Below are positions 1 through 6,629 of a stretch of 7,545 nucleotides of DNA, piece after piece. The notes beneath the pieces are model-generated. The model was not told the DNA's origin. It ran no database searches and saw only the letters and a program-made list of their open reading frames with translations. The stretch covers positions 1 to 7,545 of the forward strand of contig CALWJG010000070.1 in the NCBI GenBank assembly GCA_944380945.1. Reading direction: 5' to 3'. The position numbers and the translations under genes were made by a program. The number at the start of each line of letters is the position of its first letter. Positions within the stretch are counted from its first letter, which is position 1. This DNA is from an uncultured Agathobaculum sp. Lineage in GTDB: Bacteria; Bacillota; Clostridia; Oscillospirales; Butyricicoccaceae.

Positions 1-1202
<1,202 letters not shown>

Positions 1203-1210
1203 ATCCATAA

Positions 1211-1215
1211 CCTCC
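1211..1215 (-). promoter_or_regulatory. Ribosome binding site of argG
   Basis: CCTCC on the plus strand reads GGAGG on the minus strand. It sits 8 nt before ATG 1202 and only 2 nt before the in-frame ATG 1208, which decides the start in favour of 1202. Confidence 0.8.
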
Positions 1216-1242
1216 ATAAGGGTCGTTTTTTATGACTTGTTC

Positions 1243-1271
1243 ATTATACTACCTCGCCCTGCATTTGGCAA
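1243..1271 (-). promoter_or_regulatory. Sigma-A promoter of argG
   Basis: On the minus strand, TTGCCA (1271-1266, 5 of 6 to the -35 consensus) is followed after exactly 17 bp by a perfect TATAAT (1248-1243). Transcription should start near 1236, giving a leader of about 34 nt. That is too short for a T-box or other long riboregulator, so any arginine control is more likely by a DNA-binding protein. Confidence 0.8.
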
Positions 1272-1297
1272 GAAAAATTTATAAATATTTTATTCTT

Positions 1298-1311
1298 TGC
1301 ATAAATATTCT
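1298..1311 (-). promoter_or_regulatory. Candidate ARG box (ArgR/AhrC site) upstream of argG
   Basis: The minus strand here reads AGAATATTTATGCA. It agrees at 11 of 14 positions with the ARG-box core TGAATAATTATTCA as I recall it. It lies about 27 bp upstream of the argG -35 box in a very AT-rich tract (about 1272-1311), so a chance match is quite possible. The same AT-rich stretch could act instead as an UP element for the argG promoter. Low confidence. Confidence 0.3.
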
Positions 1312-1341
1312 TCTGCTGAATCCGGCGGAGAAAAGAAATGC

Positions 1342-1370
1342 TTGCACTTTGCCGCAAAACGTACTATTAT
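1342..1370 (+). promoter_or_regulatory. Sigma-A promoter of pncB
   Basis: TTGCAC (1342-1347, weak -35, 3 of 6) and TATTAT (1365-1370, 5 of 6 to the -10 consensus) are separated by 17 bp. Transcription would start near 1377, giving a leader of about 76 nt before the pncB start. The weak -35 box suggests a modest or regulated promoter. Confidence 0.6.
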
Positions 1371-1385
1371 ATGGTTAATGCACTG

Positions 1386-1395
1386 TGTCAAGACA
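1386..1395 (+). promoter_or_regulatory. Candidate repressor operator (NiaR-like) at pncB
   Basis: TGTCAAGACA is an inverted repeat, TGTC-AA-GACA, about 9 nt downstream of the predicted pncB transcription start. That is a natural position for a repressor to block transcription. As I recall, NiaR (YrxA), the niacin-responsive repressor of NAD genes in Firmicutes, binds sites built on TGTC/GACA half-sites, and nicotinate uptake and salvage genes are among its targets. The arms are only 4 bp, so the assignment rests on position and gene context. Confidence 0.4.
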
Positions 1396-1452
1396 GATAC
1401 AGCGGATGAATAAAAGCGCACGGAGAAGGGTGCGCAAAGGGGCGTTTCCGCA

Positions 1453-2895
1453 ATGACCGATAAAAACCTGACAATGCTGACCGACTTTTATGAGTTCACG
1501 ATGGCGCACGGCTACTTTGAAAAAGGCATCGCCGACCGCCGCGCGTACTTTGACATGTTCTTCCGCCGCGTGCCCGATGGGGGCGGCTATGCGATCATGG
1601 CGGGCGTCGAGCAGCTGATCGACTATTTCCAGAACCTGCACTTCACCGAGGAGGACATCTCGTACCTGCGCGGGCGCGGCTGTTTCTCCGAGGCGTTTCT
1701 CAACTACCTGCGGCACTTCAAGTTCGAATGCGACGTGTGGGCTGTGCCCGAGGGCACGCCCGTGTTCCCCGGCGAGCCGCTCGTCACGGTCGCCGGACCG
1801 ATGATCCAGGCGCAGTTCGTCGAGACCATGGTGCTGCTGACCATCAACCACCAGACGCTGATCGCCACCAAGGCCAGCCGCATCACCCGCGCGGCGCAGG
1901 GCCGCACGGTGCTCGAGTTCGGCTCGCGCCGGGCGCAGGGCTACGACGGCGCGATCTACGGCGCGCGCGCCGCCTATGTCGGCGGCTGTCAGGGCACGGC
2001 CTGCGTGCTGGCGGACCGCGATTACAAGATCCCCGCCGGCGGCACGATGGCGCACTCCTGGGTGCAGATGTTTGACAGCGAATACGAGGCGTTCAAGTCC
2101 TATGCGGACATTTATCCGGACAACTGCGTGTTCCTCGTGGATACTTATAACGTACTCAAAAGCGGCGTGCCCAATGCGATCCGCGTGGCGCGCGAGATGG
2201 TGGCCGAAAAGGGCATCCGCCCGCGCGGCATCCGTCTGGACTCGGGCGACATCGCCTACCTGTCCATCGAGGCGCGCAAGATGCTCGACGAGGCAGGCTT
2301 CCCGGATATGGAGATCATGGCGTCCAACTCTTTGGACGAATATCTGGTGCGCGACCTGCTCGTGCAGGGCGCGCGGATCGACTCGTTCGGCATCGGCGAG
2401 CGTCTGATCACCTCCAAGTCCGAGCCGGTGTTCGGCGGCGTGTACAAGCTCGCCGCAGTGGAAAATGAGGCCGGCGAGATCGTGCCCAAGATCAAGGTGT
2501 CCGAAAACGTCGAAAAGATCACCACGCCGCACTTCAAGCAGGTCTACCGCCTGTTTGACAACAAGTCCGGCAAGGCGCTGGGCGATGTGCTCACGGTCTA
2601 CGACGAGGAGATCGACCCCTCCCTGCCCTATGTGCTGTTCCACCCGATCCACACCTGGAAGCAGAAGATCGTCTCCGACTTTACCGTGCGCCCGCTGCGC
2701 GTGCAGCTGTTCAAGGCGGGCCGGTGCGTATACAAAAGCCCCGCGATCCGCGAGATCCGCGATTACTGCCAGTCTGAGCTGGACACGCTGTGGGATCAGA
2801 TCAAGCGCTTTGAGAACCCGCAGACCTATTATGTCGACCTGTCGCTCAAGCTCTGGAACTGCAAAAACGAACTGCTGGCCGCCTGCCGCATCTGA
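1453..2895 (+). CDS. pncB: Nicotinate phosphoribosyltransferase
   Basis: Converts nicotinate, PRPP and ATP to nicotinate mononucleotide, the entry step of the Preiss-Handler NAD salvage route, in the cytosol. The 480-residue protein has the usual family length. It opens with LTDFYEFTMAHGYF (9-22). It carries EFGSRRAQGYDGA (155-167) and the GTMAHSW segment with His201, the likely autophosphorylated histidine of the family. It also has VDTYN (229-233), the phosphate-binding-barrel motif RLDSGD (261-266) and GIGERLITS (313-321), then the C-terminal domain of longer clostridial NAPRTs. The start is supported by AAAGGGG (1436-1442), 10 nt upstream. It is transcribed alone: divergent from argG, with a terminator directly after the stop. 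A possible NiaR-type operator lies in its leader. No nadD, nadE or pncA is in view. Confidence 0.96.
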   Translation: MTDKNLTMLTDFYEFTMAHGYFEKGIADRRAYFDMFFRRVPDGGGYAIMAGVEQLIDYFQNLHFTEEDISYLRGRGCFSEAFLNYLRHFKFECDVWAVPEGTPVFPGEPLVTVAGPMIQAQFVETMVLLTINHQTLIATKASRITRAAQGRTVLEFGSRRAQGYDGAIYGARAAYVGGCQGTACVLADRDYKIPAGGTMAHSWVQMFDSEYEAFKSYADIYPDNCVFLVDTYNVLKSGVPNAIRVAREMVAEKGIRPRGIRLDSGDIAYLSIEARKMLDEAGFPDMEIMASNSLDEYLVRDLLVQGARIDSFGIGERLITSKSEPVFGGVYKLAAVENEAGEIVPKIKVSENVEKITTPHFKQVYRLFDNKSGKALGDVLTVYDEEIDPSLPYVLFHPIHTWKQKIVSDFTVRPLRVQLFKAGRCVYKSPAIREIRDYCQSELDTLWDQIKRFENPQTYYVDLSLKLWNCKNELLAACRI

Positions 2896-2923
2896 GCGTC
2901 CGGCCTGCACACATCAAAATCCG

Positions 2924-2960
2924 ACCGCCGCAGCCTGTCCGCTGCGGCGGTTTTCGTCTG
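2924..2960 (+). terminator. Rho-independent terminator of pncB
   Basis: A 10-bp stem (ACCGCCGCAG, 2924-2933, with CTGCGGCGGT, 2942-2951) and an 8-nt loop is followed by TTTTCGTCTG. It begins 28 nt after the pncB stop and ends just before the padR promoter, so it insulates the two units. Confidence 0.85.
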
Positions 2961-2967
2961 TTTCGGT

Positions 2968-2996
2968 TTGACAAGGCGCGCGCGCCGGGCTATACT
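2968..2996 (+). promoter_or_regulatory. Strong sigma-A promoter of padR
   Basis: A perfect TTGACA (2968-2973) is followed after 17 bp by TATACT (2991-2996, 5 of 6). This is one of the best promoter matches in the window. The spacer contains GGCGCGCGCGCC (2975-2986), a perfect 12-bp alternating-GC palindrome. The predicted start near 3003 lies inside the operator described separately. A near-consensus promoter in front of a regulator gene suggests that it is normally held down by repression. Confidence 0.88.
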
Positions 2997-3000
2997 AAGA

Positions 3001-3021
3001 ATACATCGAACTTCGAGGTAT
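3001..3021 (+). promoter_or_regulatory. Palindromic operator, probably for PadR autoregulation
   Basis: Two 10-bp arms flank a single central C (3011): ATACATCGAA (3001-3010) and TTCGAGGTAT (3012-3021). They are inverted copies with one mismatch (T expected, G at 3017). The element begins 4 nt after the -10 box and covers the predicted transcription start, so a bound dimer would block initiation. PadR-family repressors commonly control their own promoters through dyad sites of about this size, and the next gene is a PadR protein. Binding by that protein is an inference. Confidence 0.75.
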
Positions 3022-3037
3022 CGGGAGGTGCGCTGCC

Positions 3038-3388
3038 ATGGCACGCAGAAAGAACGATCCATCCTTCCCCGCCAGCAACACCATGCTCGTGCTGGCGCTG
3101 CTCGAGGGCGGGGACAAATACGGCTACCAGATCATCCGCGAGCTGGAATGCCGCTCGGACCGCACCTTTTCCATGAAGGAGGGCACGCTCTACCCCATCC
3201 TGCATGGGCTGGAGGCGCGCGGCGAGGTCCGCTCCTATGAGCAGGCGTCGGACGCCGGACGCCGCCGGCGGTATTACCAGCTGACGCGGCAGGGCGTCAA
3301 AACGCTCGCGCGCTGCCGGCAGGAATGGGCGGCGTTCTGCAAGCAGTTCGGCAAGGTGGTCGGAGGTGAAGCCTGTGTCCTCGGATGA
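3038..3388 (+). CDS. PadR-family transcriptional regulator
   Basis: A 116-residue DNA-binding protein of the small PadR type (subfamily 2 size), expected to act as a dimeric repressor. The winged helix covers about residues 12-90: PASNTMLVLALLEGGDKYGYQ begins the domain at residue 11. KEGTLYPILHGLEARG (47-62) holds the recognition helix and the PadR signature TLYP. GRRRRYYQLTRQG (74-86) is the basic wing. A single C-terminal helix (about 87-105) would supply the dimer contact. The start is fixed by GGGAGG (3023-3028), 9 nt before ATG. The gene is first in a two-gene operon, and its last codons overlap the next gene. PadR proteins respond to very varied ligands and the effector cannot be read from the sequence. 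The palindrome at its promoter indicates autoregulation. Confidence 0.93.
   Translation: MARRKNDPSFPASNTMLVLALLEGGDKYGYQIIRELECRSDRTFSMKEGTLYPILHGLEARGEVRSYEQASDAGRRRRYYQLTRQGVKTLARCRQEWAAFCKQFGKVVGGEACVLG
3362..3366 (+). promoter_or_regulatory. Ribosome binding site inside the end of padR
   Basis: GGAGG lies within the padR coding sequence, 8 nt before GTG 3375. It selects that GTG over the in-frame GTG 3366, which overlaps the GGAGG itself and would have to use the poorer AAGGTGG at 3353-3359. Confidence 0.65.
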
Positions 3389-3698
3389 GCGCATCGACCG
3401 CTTTCTCGGTCAGGTGTGCCGCCATCTGTACTGGCCGCCCTACCGGGCGCGCGTGCGCCGCGAGCTGACCGACCACATCCTGACCCATGCCGCCTATCTG
3501 CATGAGCAGCGCGGCGAAGCATGGGACGAGGCGGTCGACCGCGCGCTCAGCGCGCTCGGCGAGCCAAACGAGCTGGGGCGCAGCCTGCGGCACGCGCGCT
3601 TCCCCGTCCCCTATGTGCTCTGCATCCTGCTCACCGGGCTGGTCTGGGCGGCGATCGCTGCCTGCGTGGTTTACCTGATGATGATGCTGATACAATAG
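3375..3698 (+). CDS. Small HAAS-like (DUF1700-type) single-pass membrane protein
   Basis: A protein of 107 residues starting at GTG 3375; an alternative GTG at 3366 would add three residues. Residues about 4-75 are helical and charged and resemble the HAAS/permease-prefix domain: YRARVRRELTDHILTHAAYLHEQRGEAWDEAVDRALSALGEPNELGRSLR. This has the family pattern of an (R/K)RELxDHI helix, then an EAxxxALxxLGxPxELG helix. Residues about 79-103 form one hydrophobic membrane segment, and the protein ends directly after it (MMMLIQ). Genes of this type are typically the partners of PadR regulators. Here the reading frame overlaps padR by 14 nt, so translation is probably coupled. Its biochemical role is unknown; signalling or interaction at the membrane face is the usual assumption. 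The operon ends here, with no permease or DUF4097-type protein after it. Confidence 0.85.
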   Translation: MSSDERIDRFLGQVCRHLYWPPYRARVRRELTDHILTHAAYLHEQRGEAWDEAVDRALSALGEPNELGRSLRHARFPVPYVLCILLTGLVWAAIAACVVYLMMMLIQ

Positions 3699-3734
3699 AA
3701 AAGCGTTCTGCAGCAAGGTGTGCAGAACGCTTTT
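3699..3734 (+). terminator. Terminator between convergent genes, usable from both strands
   Basis: A perfect 14-bp stem pairs 3699-3712 (AAAAGCGTTCTGCA) with 3721-3734 (TGCAGAACGCTTTT), with an 8-nt loop. On the plus strand it is followed by further T's (TTTTTTGTTT in all). On the minus strand the stem ends in TTTT followed by CTATTG. It starts immediately after the stop codon of the HAAS-like gene and lies 13 nt beyond the cls stop, so it can end transcripts from both sides. The T-tract is better in the plus direction. Confidence 0.9.
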
Positions 3735-3746
3735 TTGTTTGGGGTT

Positions 3747-5273
3747 TTACAGCAGCGGGGCGAACAGCCGCAGCACGCTTGCGACGATCGACCGCACCCA
3801 GGATACGTTGTGCAGCCACATATCGTCGATCCGGCGGCTGACATTGATGGTCTCGAGGATATCCTGCTTGACCGCGCCCACGACCGAGCTGTTGTAAAAG
3901 CAGGTCGCGCACTCGAAATGCAGGAAAAACGAGCGGAAATCCATGTTGATCGTGCCGACGACCGCGGTGTCGTCATCCGAGACGATACACTTGGCGTGCA
4001 GGAAGCCCGGGCGGTATTCGTAGATCTTGACGCCTGCCCGGTGCAGCTGCTGGTAATACGACCGCGTGATCATATAGACCAGCTTTTTATCCGGGATGCC
4101 CGGCGTCAGGATGCGCACATCCACGCCCGATTCCGCCGCGATGGTCAGCGCGGTGATCATCTCATTGTCCAGCACCAGATACGGGGTGGTGATATAGACG
4201 TATTTGCGGGCGTTGTGGATGATCTGCAGGTAGGTCGACTCGCCGATGTTGATGTCGTCCAGCGGGGAGTCGGCAAACGGCTGCACATAGCCGTCCGGCG
4301 GCAGTTTGGTCGTGGGCAGGTAGCCGTCCAGCGGCGGGACCGGCTCGCCGGTGACGTATTCCCACATCTGCAGGAACAGCGAGGTCATGTTGGCCGTGCC
4401 CTCGCCGCGCAGCATGATGCCCGTATCCTTCCAGTGGCCGAACCGCACCTTGCGGTTGATGTATTCATCCGCCAGATTGATGCCGCCCATATAGCTGACG
4501 TTGCCGTCAATGATCATCATTTTGCGGTGGTTGCGATAGTTGAGATAGGTGTTGAGCGTGGGCACGAAGCGGTTGAAGCGCACCGCGCGGATGCCCAGCG
4601 TGGCCAGATAGCGGTCGTAATGCGTGGGCAGGGTCGCGATCGAGCCGACGTCGTCATAGATGACGCGCACATCCACGCCCTCGCGCACCTTGCGGCGCAG
4701 GATGCCCAGGATGGTGTTCCACATCAGGCCCTCTTCAATGATAAAATATTCAAAAAAGATGAATTTCTTCGCCTGCCGCAGCTCGTCGCACATGGAGGCG
4801 AACATCTCCTCGCCCACGCGGAAGTAATGCACCTCGGTATTGGTCCAGGCGGGCATGCCGTTGAGCGAGGCGATATAGCGCGCGCGCGCCGCGTGGCGCG
4901 GGTGCTGCTTCTCCAGCTCGGCAGTCGCCGGGATGCGCATATAATCGGTAAACTCCGGCGCCTTGGGCTCATATTTATGCTGGGTGCGCGCGCGGTTGAA
5001 CGGCGTATTGCCCCACAGCAGATAGAACAGGCCGCCGAACAGCGGCAGCAGCAGGATAATGATGATCCACGCGATCTTGTAATTGGGGTTGTCGTACTTG
5101 CGCACCAGCCAGATCACAATGGAAAAGCTCAGCACATTGAGCACATAGGGCACCCACTGCCATCGCTCGCTGATCCAGTCCAGCCCGTACATGACAGCCA
5201 CCAGCTGCACGACAAGGAAAAACCCGCCGACCACGCGGCGGTCTGCCAGCAGGCGGCCCAACAGTCTGCGCAT
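3747..5273 (-). CDS. cls: Cardiolipin synthase, phospholipase D type
   Basis: Makes cardiolipin from two phosphatidylglycerol molecules at the cytoplasmic membrane. The 508-residue product matches the usual family length. The N-terminus has three hydrophobic segments (about 14-31, 42-57 and 68-87). The third, IAWIIIILLLPLFGGLFYLLWG, is typical of the PLDc_N region. Two HKD catalytic motifs follow: HRKMMIIDG...GGIN (His249, Lys251, Asp256, Asn266) and HAKCIVSDD...GTIN (His426, Lys428, Asp433, Asn443). Both are intact, so the enzyme should be active. The reading frame continues upstream to an ATG at 5393, but that part lacks protein-like character and spans the promoter. I chose ATG 5273, which has AAGGAG 6 nt before it. 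The gene stands alone on the minus strand with its own promoter and shares a terminator with the convergent padR operon. Confidence 0.95.
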   Translation of the reverse strand: MRRLLGRLLADRRVVGGFFLVVQLVAVMYGLDWISERWQWVPYVLNVLSFSIVIWLVRKYDNPNYKIAWIIIILLLPLFGGLFYLLWGNTPFNRARTQHKYEPKAPEFTDYMRIPATAELEKQHPRHAARARYIASLNGMPAWTNTEVHYFRVGEEMFASMCDELRQAKKFIFFEYFIIEEGLMWNTILGILRRKVREGVDVRVIYDDVGSIATLPTHYDRYLATLGIRAVRFNRFVPTLNTYLNYRNHRKMMIIDGNVSYMGGINLADEYINRKVRFGHWKDTGIMLRGEGTANMTSLFLQMWEYVTGEPVPPLDGYLPTTKLPPDGYVQPFADSPLDDINIGESTYLQIIHNARKYVYITTPYLVLDNEMITALTIAAESGVDVRILTPGIPDKKLVYMITRSYYQQLHRAGVKIYEYRPGFLHAKCIVSDDDTAVVGTINMDFRSFFLHFECATCFYNSSVVGAVKQDILETINVSRRIDDMWLHNVSWVRSIVASVLRLFAPLL

Positions 5274-5279
5274 AGCATA

Positions 5280-5285
5280 CTCCTT
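5280..5285 (-). promoter_or_regulatory. Ribosome binding site of cls
   Basis: CTCCTT on the plus strand reads AAGGAG on the minus strand, 6 nt before ATG 5273. This places the cls start 40 codons downstream of the longest possible reading frame. Confidence 0.85.
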
Positions 5286-5309
5286 TCCTCGGATTCTCTC
5301 ACAAATATC

Positions 5310-5338
5310 ATGATACCGCACCGTTTGACAAAAGTCAA
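5310..5338 (-). promoter_or_regulatory. Sigma-A promoter of cls
   Basis: On the minus strand, TTGACT (5338-5333, 5 of 6) and TATCAT (5315-5310, 5 of 6) are separated by exactly 17 bp. The leader would be about 30 nt. The -35 box is one arm of an inverted repeat, TTGAC-AAAA-GTCAA (5325-5338). The -10 box lies within the perfect palindrome TATCATGATA (5306-5315). Either could be a regulator site, but no regulator is identifiable. Confidence 0.8.
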
Positions 5339-5345
5339 TCCGACA

Positions 5346-5374
5346 TTGCCCCGCGGCTGAATCTGTGGTAAAAT
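5346..5374 (+). promoter_or_regulatory. Extended -10 promoter of the M24 peptidase-degV operon
   Basis: TTGCCC (5346-5351, 4 of 6) and TAAAAT (5369-5374, 5 of 6) are spaced by 17 bp. TG at 5366-5367 gives the TGnTAAAAT extended -10 form. The promoter is back-to-back with that of cls; the two -35 boxes are separated by only 7 bp, so the two promoters could influence each other. The leader is about 30 nt. Confidence 0.7.
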
Positions 5375-5410
5375 GAGAGGGCAAACTATACATTCACGGA
5401 GGATAAAGCC

Positions 5411-6607
5411 ATGCCCCACACGCCTGTGCCTGCCGAAGAGCTGACCGCCCGCCTCGGGCGGCTGCGCACCGCCATGTCGGCGCGTTACCCCGACTGGTCC
5501 ATGCTGCTGCTGGACAACAAGATCGATCTGTATTACTTCACCGGCACCATGCCCGAGGGCGCGCTGGTCGTCACCCCGTCCGAGGCCGTGCTGTTCGTGC
5601 GCCGCTCGTACGACTGCGCCCGGCAGGAATCCCCCTTCCCGGATATCCGCCCGATGGGCAGCTTCCGCGCCATCCGCGAGGCGTTTGCCGACGTGCCCGA
5701 GACCGTCTATGTCGCCGCGCGCACCATGACGCTGCAAAAGCTCGGCCTGCTGCAGAGGCATCTGCCGTTTGCGCCCAAGGGGGCGGACGATGTGCTCTCC
5801 TCGCTGCGCGCGGTCAAGAGCGAATACGAGCTCTCGTGCATGCGCCATGCGGGCAGGCTGCACCAGACGGTCATCGAGGAGGTCGCGCCCGCGCTGCTGC
5901 GCCACGGCGTGAGCGAGGCGCGCCTGTGCAGCGAGGTCTGCACCTTCCTGCTCGACCGCGGCGCCATGGGCATTTCGCGTTATAACCAGCCCGCGGCCGA
6001 GGACGTGCTCGGCATCGCCAGCTTCAGCGAAAACAGCCTGCGCGCCAGCGCGCTGGACAGCCCCTCGGGCGGCATTGGCACCTGCATCGCCATGAAGTCG
6101 ATCGGCTCGTCCGAGCGCTGCCTGCGCGAGGGCGATACCGTCCTGCTCGACATCCCCTGCGGCTATGCGGGCTACCATACGGACAAGAGCATCACCTTCT
6201 TTTTCGGCGAGCTTGCCAAGCATCCGCAGGGCAGCCTGATCCGAGCCGCGCGCGAGCAGTGTGTGTTCCTGGAAAACGAGATCGCCAGCATGCTCCGTCC
6301 GGGCGCCGTACCGGCGGAGATCTATGAAAAGATCCTCGTCTGCGTCGACCCCGCCTTCCGCGACGGGTTTATGAACGCCTGCAAATTCCTCGGCCACTCG
6401 ATCGGCCTGACCATGGACGAGACGCCGGTGCTGGCCAAGGGCTTTACCGCCCCGCTGGAGGCAGGCATGACGCTCGCGGTCGAGCCCAAGATCGCGCTGG
6501 AGGGCGTCGGCCTGATCGGCTGCGAAAATACTTATGAGATCACCGCGCAGGGTCCGGCGCGCTCGCTGACCGGCGCCTGCGACACCACGCTCGAGGTCAT
6601 CGGCTGA
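5411..6607 (+). CDS. M24-family metallopeptidase, Xaa-Pro aminopeptidase-like
   Basis: A 398-residue cytosolic enzyme of the pita-bread fold, most likely removing N-terminal residues from peptides with proline in second position. The N-terminal domain (about 1-130, creatinase/prolidase type) contains LLLDNKIDLYYFTG. The catalytic domain runs from about 140 to the end. All five expected metal ligands can be placed: Asp247 (LLDIPCG), Asp258 (GYHTDKS), His329 (FLGHSIGL), Glu358 (LAVEPK) and Glu372 (IGCENTYEI). The position often filled by a second active-site histidine (HExP) reads DETP (336-339), a variant I believe is not rare in clostridial homologues, so true substrate specificity is uncertain. 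The start is supported by GGAGG (5398-5402), 8 nt upstream. It is first gene of an operon with a DegV protein 22 nt downstream. Confidence 0.92.
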   Translation: MPHTPVPAEELTARLGRLRTAMSARYPDWSMLLLDNKIDLYYFTGTMPEGALVVTPSEAVLFVRRSYDCARQESPFPDIRPMGSFRAIREAFADVPETVYVAARTMTLQKLGLLQRHLPFAPKGADDVLSSLRAVKSEYELSCMRHAGRLHQTVIEEVAPALLRHGVSEARLCSEVCTFLLDRGAMGISRYNQPAAEDVLGIASFSENSLRASALDSPSGGIGTCIAMKSIGSSERCLREGDTVLLDIPCGYAGYHTDKSITFFFGELAKHPQGSLIRAAREQCVFLENEIASMLRPGAVPAEIYEKILVCVDPAFRDGFMNACKFLGHSIGLTMDETPVLAKGFTAPLEAGMTLAVEPKIALEGVGLIGCENTYEITAQGPARSLTGACDTTLEVIG

Positions 6608-6615
6608 TACATCGG

Positions 6616-6623
6616 AAAGGAGG
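6616..6623 (+). promoter_or_regulatory. Strong ribosome binding site of the degV-family gene
   Basis: AAAGGAGG, a full-length Shine-Dalgarno match, stands 6 nt before ATG 6630. It lies in the 22-nt gap after the peptidase stop, where there is no room for a separate promoter. The second gene is therefore co-transcribed but well translated in its own right. Confidence 0.8.
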
Positions 6624-6629
6624 ACGCAC

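Noticed and set aside
1338..1409. 23-codon leader ORF ahead of pncB
   Set aside because: Begins upstream of the -35 box of the predicted pncB promoter, so it would not be in the transcript. The sequence shows no run of regulatory codons or attenuator hairpin.
1375..2910. Minus-strand ORF of 511 codons antisense to pncB
   Set aside because: Same codon-bias effect opposite a clear pncB gene. The product is His/Arg/Ala-rich without recognisable motifs, and it would begin inside the pncB terminator region.
4877..4900. Alternating GC run within cls
   Set aside because: It encodes the Ala-Arg stretch of the protein in frame and is explained by codon use, unlike the similar run in the padR promoter.
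3720..5360. Plus-strand ORF of 546 codons antisense to cls
   Set aside because: Lies opposite an intact cls with both catalytic motifs. It would start inside the terminator hairpin, has no ribosome site and has a repetitive His/Asp/Arg/Ala composition.
5274..5393. 40-codon N-terminal extension of cls
   Set aside because: Spans the cls promoter and the peptidase promoter, and its translation is not membrane-like or conserved in character. ATG 5273 has a good ribosome site and begins a normal Cls N-terminus.
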